Shown one piece after another: positions 1 to 3,858 of a stretch of 6,500 bases of DNA; position 1 is the first letter of the stretch, and every line of letters starts with the position of its first letter. Origin of the DNA: Clostridia bacterium. GTDB taxonomy: Bacteria > Bacillota > Clostridia > Oscillospirales > CAG-382. The stretch spans positions 1-6,500 of the forward strand of contig CAAEPN010000079.1 of assembly GCA_900757905.1 (NCBI GenBank), read 5' to 3'. The position numbers and the translations under genes are program-made. The notes beneath the pieces are model-generated. The model was not told the origin of the DNA. It worked only from the letters and a program-made list of their open reading frames with translations, and made no database searches.

Positions 1-1
1 T

Positions 2-262
2 CTTGCTTACGCGGACTGGGACAACGAAAAGCAGCTTGCGCCAGCACGAGCGCTTGATCTAATACTTGCACGCACGCATAATGGCTGTGTGGCGCTATTA
101 CACCCGACATCGGCGACGAATGCCGCCATTTTGGGAAGCTATATCGACGCGCTGCGGGCAGACGGGTACACGTTCGGTTCGCTCACTGAGCTTACTAAAC
201 CACAAGGAGGGATAGAGGATGTGCAAAAATCCCATACGCCGGGAAACGGCACAGAGGATTAA
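2..262 (+). CDS. pdaA: Delta-lactam-biosynthetic de-N-acetylase (PdaA-like), C-terminal fragment
   Basis: The 5' end lies outside the window; 86 residues and a TAA stop are visible in frame 2. The segment AYADWDNEKQ, then RTHNGCVALLHPTS, then a helix and ADGYTFGSLTEL matches from memory the C-terminal third of Bacillus PdaA (AFVDW..., LLHTVS..., QGYTFKSIDDL). It holds the late CE4 motifs: the DW of motif 4 and the Leu-His of motif 5 (LLHP), whose His contacts the substrate. In the family, PdaA deacetylates N-acetylmuramic acid residues in the spore cortex so that muramic delta-lactam can form, and it acts outside the membrane. After the domain there is a short polar tail of about 22 residues with no recognised motif. 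Its last 44 nt overlap the next gene, which suggests co-transcription and translational coupling. The TFDDG and HxxxH motifs would be upstream and cannot be checked, so activity is unproven. It could be a paralogue of PdaA rather than the cortex enzyme itself. Confidence 0.85.
   Translation, partial: LAYADWDNEKQLAPARALDLILARTHNGCVALLHPTSATNAAILGSYIDALRADGYTFGSLTELTKPQGGIEDVQKSHTPGNGTED
204..210 (+). promoter_or_regulatory. Shine-Dalgarno of the second deacetylase, inside the upstream gene
   Basis: AAGGAGG ends 8 nt before the ATG at 219, a near-perfect anti-16S match at good spacing. It lies within the coding sequence of the preceding pdaA-like gene. This fixes the start at 219 and is compatible with translational coupling. 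Confidence 0.85.
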
Positions 263-965
263 GCGTTTTTGCCTGACGCTTGCTTTGGCTCTGATCGCGG
301 CAAATACTTTTTCTGTTTTGAGTGCCGAACCGAACAGTCACATTGTCGCAGCCAATCGGCATGCCGGAAAATATGTTGCGCTCACGTTTGACGATGGGCC
401 GCATCCGGTCTACACGGAAAAAATTCTAAAGATTTTAGCGGACAACAACGCCAAAGCGACCTTTTTTGTAGTGGGTCAGAATGCCGAGCGTTATCCGGAG
501 CTGATAATCAAGGAATCGGAAGCCGGGCACGAGATCGGGAATCACACCTATTCGCACCCGAACATGAAGAAGATCGGAGTTGCGGAAGCAATAGAAGAAA
601 TCGAAAAGACGCAAGAGATCGTTCACGACATCACCGGAGACTATCCGAAATTGTTCCGTTCGCCGGGCGGCATTTTTTCCGACGAACTTATCACGGCAGT
701 AGAAGGGATATCCTGCAAGCCGGTTTCGTGGTCGTGGCGGCAGGACACGCGCGATTGGTCGAAGCCGCCGGTAGAACAGGTGGTACGAACGGTGCTTGAC
801 AATCTGCGTGACGGCGATATAATTCTGTTTCACGATTTCAACACCAAGGGTAGTCCGACGCCGGAGGCGTTATCGGTCATTTTGCCGGAGCTTGTAAAGC
901 GCGGATACTCCTTTGTCACGGTATCGGAGCTTATCACCTTAAAAAATGACGGCGAAGCCATATAG
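219..965 (+). CDS. Secreted polysaccharide deacetylase (CE4 / NodB-homology family)
   Basis: This complete 248-residue protein has all five CE4 motifs. They are TFDDGP at 56-61 (catalytic base D58, metal ligand D59), HTYSH at 109-113 (metal ligands H109 and H113), RSPGG at 147-151, DTRDW at 176-180, and LFH at 203-205. CE4 enzymes are metal-dependent hydrolases that remove N-acetyl groups from GlcNAc or MurNAc in peptidoglycan, chitin-like or other polysaccharides. The N-terminus has Lys/Arg up to residue 16, then a hydrophobic stretch at about 17-34 ending LSA-EP. This looks like a Sec signal peptide, or an uncleaved anchor, so the enzyme should act outside the membrane. Length is typical of single-domain clostridial CE4 proteins. 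ATG at 219 is chosen because of the SD at 204-210. The gene overlaps the pdaA-like gene by 44 nt and ends 5 nt before a terminator hairpin, so it is the last gene of its unit. Peptidoglycan is the likely substrate from context, but the sequence alone does not separate PgdA-, PdaA- or PdaB-type roles. Confidence 0.93.
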   Translation: MCKNPIRRETAQRIKRFCLTLALALIAANTFSVLSAEPNSHIVAANRHAGKYVALTFDDGPHPVYTEKILKILADNNAKATFFVVGQNAERYPELIIKESEAGHEIGNHTYSHPNMKKIGVAEAIEEIEKTQEIVHDITGDYPKLFRSPGGIFSDELITAVEGISCKPVSWSWRQDTRDWSKPPVEQVVRTVLDNLRDGDIILFHDFNTKGSPTPEALSVILPELVKRGYSFVTVSELITLKNDGEAI

Positions 966-970
966 TATGT

Positions 971-1002
971 CAAGAAAATCTGCCATTAGGCAGATTTTCT
1001 TG
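971..1002 (+). terminator. Symmetrical (probably bidirectional) intrinsic terminator after the deacetylase genes
   Basis: The arms CAAGAAAATCTGCC (971-984) and GGCAGATTTTCTTG (989-1002) are perfect 14-nt inverted repeats around an ATTA loop. Read as a terminator, a CTGCC/GGCAG core is followed by TTTTCTT. The same A-tract and T-tract layout exists on the other strand, so it could stop transcription from both sides. It starts 5 nt after the deacetylase TAG, so the main role is ending the + strand unit. Confidence 0.85.
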
Positions 1003-1005
1003 ATT

Positions 1006-1067
1006 GGAAATGCTGGGCAGCGGCCTGTGCGAAACCGATAACATCTTTGCCGCTTCGTGGCATTTCC
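1006..1067. repeat. Nested inverted repeat in the convergent spacer, function unknown
   Basis: The outer arms GGAAATGC (1006-1013) and GCATTTCC (1060-1067) enclose inner arms AGCGGC (1019-1024) and GCCGCT (1049-1054). The two stems are separated by symmetrical 5-nt internal loops, and a 24-nt loop caps the structure. A further hairpin follows immediately: CCTGCTTT (1067-1074) with AAAGCAGG (1079-1086). The spacer has no convincing gene. The structure could be an RNA fold, a decayed repetitive element, or chance; no family is recognised. Confidence 0.4.
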
Positions 1068-1088
1068 CTGCTTTTGAAAAAGCAGGAC

Positions 1089-1120
1089 AAAAAAGCGCCA
1101 CGGGTTTAAACCCGTGGCGC
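1089..1120 (-). terminator. Rho-independent terminator of the secDF operon
   Basis: A perfect 26-nt palindrome at 1095-1120 (arms GCGCCACGGG and CCCGTGGCGC around TTTAAA) is followed, on the minus strand, by six T residues (A-run at 1089-1094). It lies 18 nt beyond the secF stop codon. There is no good T-tract on the plus-strand side (AAAATTT), so it is oriented for secF. Confidence 0.93.
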
Positions 1121-1138
1121 AAAATTTCCGATTATTTC

Positions 1139-2302
1139 TTATTTTTTCTTTTTCATGTCGGCAGCGATCTTGTGGAATATATTCCATAACGGACCTGCAA
1201 GGCAAACAGAAGAGAACAGACCGGCAATGATACCGACGATAAGCGGCAATGCAAAATTCTTGATCGAAGCAACACCGAGAATGTATACCATGCCGATGGT
1301 AAGAAGCGTGGTAATGGTGGTGTTGATCGAACGGCCAAGCGTACTTGCGATACCGGCGTCAACCTTATCGGCAAACGGAACGCCGCGGCCCATGGCCTTG
1401 TCGTTTTCACGGATGCGGTCAAAGATGATGATCGTCGCGTTGATCGAATAACCGAGAATGGTAAGAAGTGCGGCGATAATGTTCGAGTTTACCGGGATGT
1501 GAAGCACCGAGTAAGCAACGAGCATAACGAAGATATCGTGTACCAGGCAGACGATCGACGCGAAAGCCGAGCTGACCTGGAAACGGAATGCGATATAGAT
1601 AAGCATGAGAAGTACGGCGGCCGCACTGGCAACAATTGCCGATTTTTTAAGGCCTGCGCTGACTTCTGCGCTGACCGTATCGATCGAACGCCAGGAAGCG
1701 TTTTCAAAGCGAGCCTGAATGGCGTCGGTGATTTCCGCACGGTACTTGGAGATAATGCTGGTCGAGGTGAACGAAACCGAAAGGTCTGCACCGTCTGCCG
1801 AAACATTCAATTCGGCCGGAGCCGGATCAAGTGCTTCCAAAGCAGCCTTGACGGCATCTACATCCTCATCCGACCACGTCGGAGCGTCTTCGCCTTCTGC
1901 GGCGGTGAAAGAAAATACCTTTTCGGTATCCGTATTGTCTGCCGATGCGGCAGCGTCCGGATAAAGCTCGGCAAGCTTTGCGTTGATAGCGGCCGAGATG
2001 TCGCCGGTATTGTCGCTGTTATCGATAACAAGCGTGCGGATGGTCACAATATCCTTTTCGCCGGAAACACGGATCGAAGAAAAGTTATCTGCACCGATAA
2101 TGGCTTTTACATCTTCTGCAATGGCGTTTTCATCGTCCTTGGTAACGGCCTGACCCATATCATAGGCAATTTCCGTACCGCCTGCGAAATCAATATCCAG
2201 ATTGAAACCGCGCACAATAAAGGAAACGATACCGAGAATGACGACGGCGATCGCAATGCCGAAGAAAATCTTCTGATTCTTGATAAAGCTGAATTTTTTC
2301 AC
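1139..2302 (-). CDS. secF: Protein translocase subunit SecF
   Basis: This 387-residue membrane protein is the SecF partner of SecD, the RND-type pair that uses the ion gradient to pull proteins out of SecYEG on the extracytoplasmic side. TM1 is at about 12-30, followed by the family signature GFNLDIDFAGGTE (32-44). A large extracytoplasmic region of about 31-218 follows, then five TM segments at roughly 221-239, 246-264, 273-293, 326-344 and 350-372. GYSINATIIIFDRIREN (284-300) is the TM4 signature and GRSINTT (323-329) the following conserved Arg region. Two oddities are seen. The position that is Asp in E. coli SecF (IND, D213 from memory) is Ala289 here (codon GCG, 1436-1438), while the partner Arg is present at 324. 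The loop is also about 80 residues longer than in E. coli SecF, with an acidic Ala-rich stretch near 95-180. Start is GTG at 2302-2300 with a strong SD; the next Met is too far in. The protein ends in a lysine run and lies 20 nt after secD in one operon. Confidence 0.96.
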   Translation of the reverse strand: MKKFSFIKNQKIFFGIAIAVVILGIVSFIVRGFNLDIDFAGGTEIAYDMGQAVTKDDENAIAEDVKAIIGADNFSSIRVSGEKDIVTIRTLVIDNSDNTGDISAAINAKLAELYPDAAASADNTDTEKVFSFTAAEGEDAPTWSDEDVDAVKAALEALDPAPAELNVSADGADLSVSFTSTSIISKYRAEITDAIQARFENASWRSIDTVSAEVSAGLKKSAIVASAAAVLLMLIYIAFRFQVSSAFASIVCLVHDIFVMLVAYSVLHIPVNSNIIAALLTILGYSINATIIIFDRIRENDKAMGRGVPFADKVDAGIASTLGRSINTTITTLLTIGMVYILGVASIKNFALPLIVGIIAGLFSSVCLAGPLWNIFHKIAADMKKKK

Positions 2303-2311
2303 GTTACGTCA

Positions 2312-2320
2312 CTCCTTTCC
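2312..2320 (-). promoter_or_regulatory. Shine-Dalgarno for secF (GTG start)
   Basis: On the minus strand GGAAAGGAG ends 9 nt before GTG at 2302. It sits in the 20-nt gap between the secD stop and the secF start and supports the GTG as the true start, because the next in-frame Met is deep inside the gene. Confidence 0.85.
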
Positions 2321-2322
2321 CA

Positions 2323-3597
2323 TTAAACCGATTTCTTGGCGCCGAAAAGCTTCGGGCTGACCTTGAAATCAACAAACGCGTTCAAGAGGACTCTCGTAAC
2401 GACAAGCGCGGTAAACAGGGAGATGATAACACCGATAAACAGCGTCTTGGCAAAGCCCTGAACCGAACCGGTACCGTAGTACCAAAGAACGACCGATGCG
2501 ATAAGCGTAGTAACGTTTGCGTCCAGAATAGCGGTGAAAGCACGGGAGAAGCCGGACTGAACGGCAGCGCGAAGCGTCTTGCCGGAACGAAGCTCTTCCT
2601 TGATTCTTTCGTAAATGACGACGTTGGAGTCGACCGCCATACCGACCGTAAGGATAATACCGGCAATACCCGGCAGAGAAAGCGTGATCTTGGTCACGGC
2701 AAGCACAACGCCGAAAATAGCGGTGTAGGCCACGAGCGCGAAGCACGAGATAAAGCCCGGCAAGCGATATAAAAGGATCATATAGATCATAACAAGGATA
2801 ACACCGATAAGACCGGCCTTAAGGCTGGTTGCAAGCGCTTCCGAACCGAGGGATGCGCCGACCGAGCGAAGCTCGCTTTCTTCGAAAGCTACCGGCAGCT
2901 GACCGGACGAAATGAGGGTAGCAAGCTGTTTTGCGCCTGCTTCGTCAAACGAACCGGAAATGACGCAGTGCGTGTCGTTGATACGTTCCGAAACCGAAGG
3001 TTGGGAAATAGTCGCGTCATCAAGCTTGATGGAAATGTAATTGGAGCCTTCCGGCTTTGCAGCCATACGCTCCGTAGCGTCGGCAAAAGCGGCGCGTGCG
3101 GTATCGTTGAATTCAAGGGAAACATACCATTCGCTGCCGACCGAGTTCTGGTTGACCTGTCCGTAAACAGCCTGAGCTGCCTTTACGTCCTTACCTTCGA
3201 TAACGACGTTTCCGTCGGAATCCTCAAAGGTAAGCTTTGCGGTCGAACCGAGGGTCTGTACGGCTTCTTCGGGATTGGTGATACCCGGGATCTCGATACG
3301 CAGGGAATCCGAGCCGACCTTGGAAACGATGGCTTCGTTCTGGCCCATACCGTCGAGACGGTTACGCATGATGTTGACGGCTTTTTCAAGCGCCTCATCC
3401 ATGTTGATATCGGCGCCCTCTTCGGGAATCGCCTTAAAAGTAATGGAAGAACCGCCTACGAGGTCGAGTCCTTTGCTGATGGTGTCCTCTTCAAACACGC
3501 CCGAAAGTGCAGTACCCGGGACGCCAAACAGAGCGACCAAAACGACGAGTGTAATGCACAAAAGGGTCAGTATCAGGGAACAAACGCTGTTTTTCAT
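2323..3597 (-). CDS. secD: Protein translocase subunit SecD
   Basis: This 424-residue partner of SecF assists late steps of Sec export, driven by the proton or sodium gradient. TM1 is at about 7-27. It is followed by GLDLVGG (43-49, family signature), the P1 extracytoplasmic domain with RNRLDGMG (78-85) and RIEIPGI (100-106), and QLPVAFE (233-239). The membrane half has TM segments at about 261-277, 283-303, 306-328, 355-374 and 385-407. The TM4 motif GMAVDSNVVIYERIKEE (319-335) keeps the conserved Asp (D323) linked to ion coupling in the family. Length fits the short Gram-positive SecD type (E. coli SecD is about 615 residues). ATG at 3597 is preferred over an in-frame GTG at 3630: it follows an AAGGAA-type SD, the protein then begins directly with a basic residue and TM1, and the predicted transcript start near 3635 would leave the GTG no room for an SD. 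It is the first gene of the secDF operon. Confidence 0.97.
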   Translation of the reverse strand: MKNSVCSLILTLLCITLVVLVALFGVPGTALSGVFEEDTISKGLDLVGGSSITFKAIPEEGADINMDEALEKAVNIMRNRLDGMGQNEAIVSKVGSDSLRIEIPGITNPEEAVQTLGSTAKLTFEDSDGNVVIEGKDVKAAQAVYGQVNQNSVGSEWYVSLEFNDTARAAFADATERMAAKPEGSNYISIKLDDATISQPSVSERINDTHCVISGSFDEAGAKQLATLISSGQLPVAFEESELRSVGASLGSEALATSLKAGLIGVILVMIYMILLYRLPGFISCFALVAYTAIFGVVLAVTKITLSLPGIAGIILTVGMAVDSNVVIYERIKEELRSGKTLRAAVQSGFSRAFTAILDANVTTLIASVVLWYYGTGSVQGFAKTLFIGVIISLFTALVVTRVLLNAFVDFKVSPKLFGAKKSV

Positions 3598-3607
3598 TGA
3601 ATTCTTT

Positions 3608-3617
3608 CTTCCTTTCC
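3608..3617 (-). promoter_or_regulatory. Shine-Dalgarno that selects the secD start
   Basis: On the minus strand GGAAAGGAAG ends 10 nt before ATG at 3597. It falls inside the reading frame that would follow from the alternative GTG at 3630, so it argues for the shorter, 424-residue SecD. Confidence 0.75.
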
Positions 3618-3641
3618 GTGAATAAGTCACTTGTAGTTAGT

Positions 3642-3670
3642 ATTATACAGTTTTTTGAGCAATAAGTCAA
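3642..3670 (-). promoter_or_regulatory. SigA-type (sigma-70) promoter of secDF
   Basis: On the minus strand TTGACT (-35, 3665-3670) and a perfect TATAAT (-10, 3642-3647) are separated by exactly 17 nt. Transcription should start near 3635, giving a leader of about 38 nt before secD. Upstream lie AT-rich DNA and a 10-bp palindrome GAAATATTTC (3681-3690), which might be an UP-like element or operator; that part is weak. The match to consensus suggests strong constitutive expression. Confidence 0.9.
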
Positions 3671-3803
3671 CACTTTTTCAGAAATATTTCCGGTTTTGCG
3701 GCAGATTTGCAAAAAAAATTGTGAAAATTCCCGGTTTTAGGGAGATCTAAACGCAAAAAAGAAGATTCCGGCTTAAGCTGTGCAAGGTATTTTTACAATT
3801 TAC
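3671..3803. other. AT-rich intergenic stretch without a recognisable gene
   Basis: This part of the spacer between secD and the GH99-like gene has A- and T-runs (e.g. 3711-3718), the octamer CCGGTTTT twice (3690-3697 and 3731-3738) and a small palindrome GCTTAAGC. No open frame with an SD, tRNA or riboswitch-like pattern was seen. Most of it is probably upstream DNA of the secDF promoter. Confidence 0.5.
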
Positions 3804-3837
3804 AAAAACATCCCGACCGTTTTGCACGGCCGGGATG
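3804..3837 (-). terminator. Rho-independent terminator of the GH99-like gene
   Basis: The arms CATCCCGACCG (3809-3819) and CGGCCGGGATG (3827-3837) pair around a 7-nt loop. On the minus strand the stem is followed by TTTTTGTA. The one unmatched position is A-C on the plus-strand RNA but becomes a G-U pair in the minus-strand RNA, giving an 11-bp stem. Orientation is therefore minus, 21 nt after the stop of the large gene, and it insulates the secDF promoter. Confidence 0.93.
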
Positions 3838-3858
3838 GCTTGAAACTATTCGGTTTGC

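Noticed and set aside
1004..1189. Possible small plus-strand gene (61 residues) in the convergent spacer
   Set aside because: It reads through the secF terminator palindrome and into secF, has no SD, and the peptide looks random.
1499..2326. Long open frame on the plus strand (275 residues) across secF
   Set aside because: It is antisense to a clear SecF, the translation is Arg/Cys-rich with no domain pattern, and no SD is evident. It arises from codon bias of the true gene.
2968..3600. 210-residue plus-strand open frame opposite secD
   Set aside because: It is a shadow of secD with no ribosome binding site or family resemblance.
3628..3630. GTG at 3630 as the secD start
   Set aside because: It lies about 5 nt after the predicted transcript start, has no SD, and would add a polar 11-residue tail before the normal SecD N-terminus.
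3671..3803. Riboswitch or small RNA upstream of secD
   Set aside because: The stretch is upstream of the promoter, not in the leader, and the leader itself is only about 38 nt. Only short, weak inverted repeats are present.
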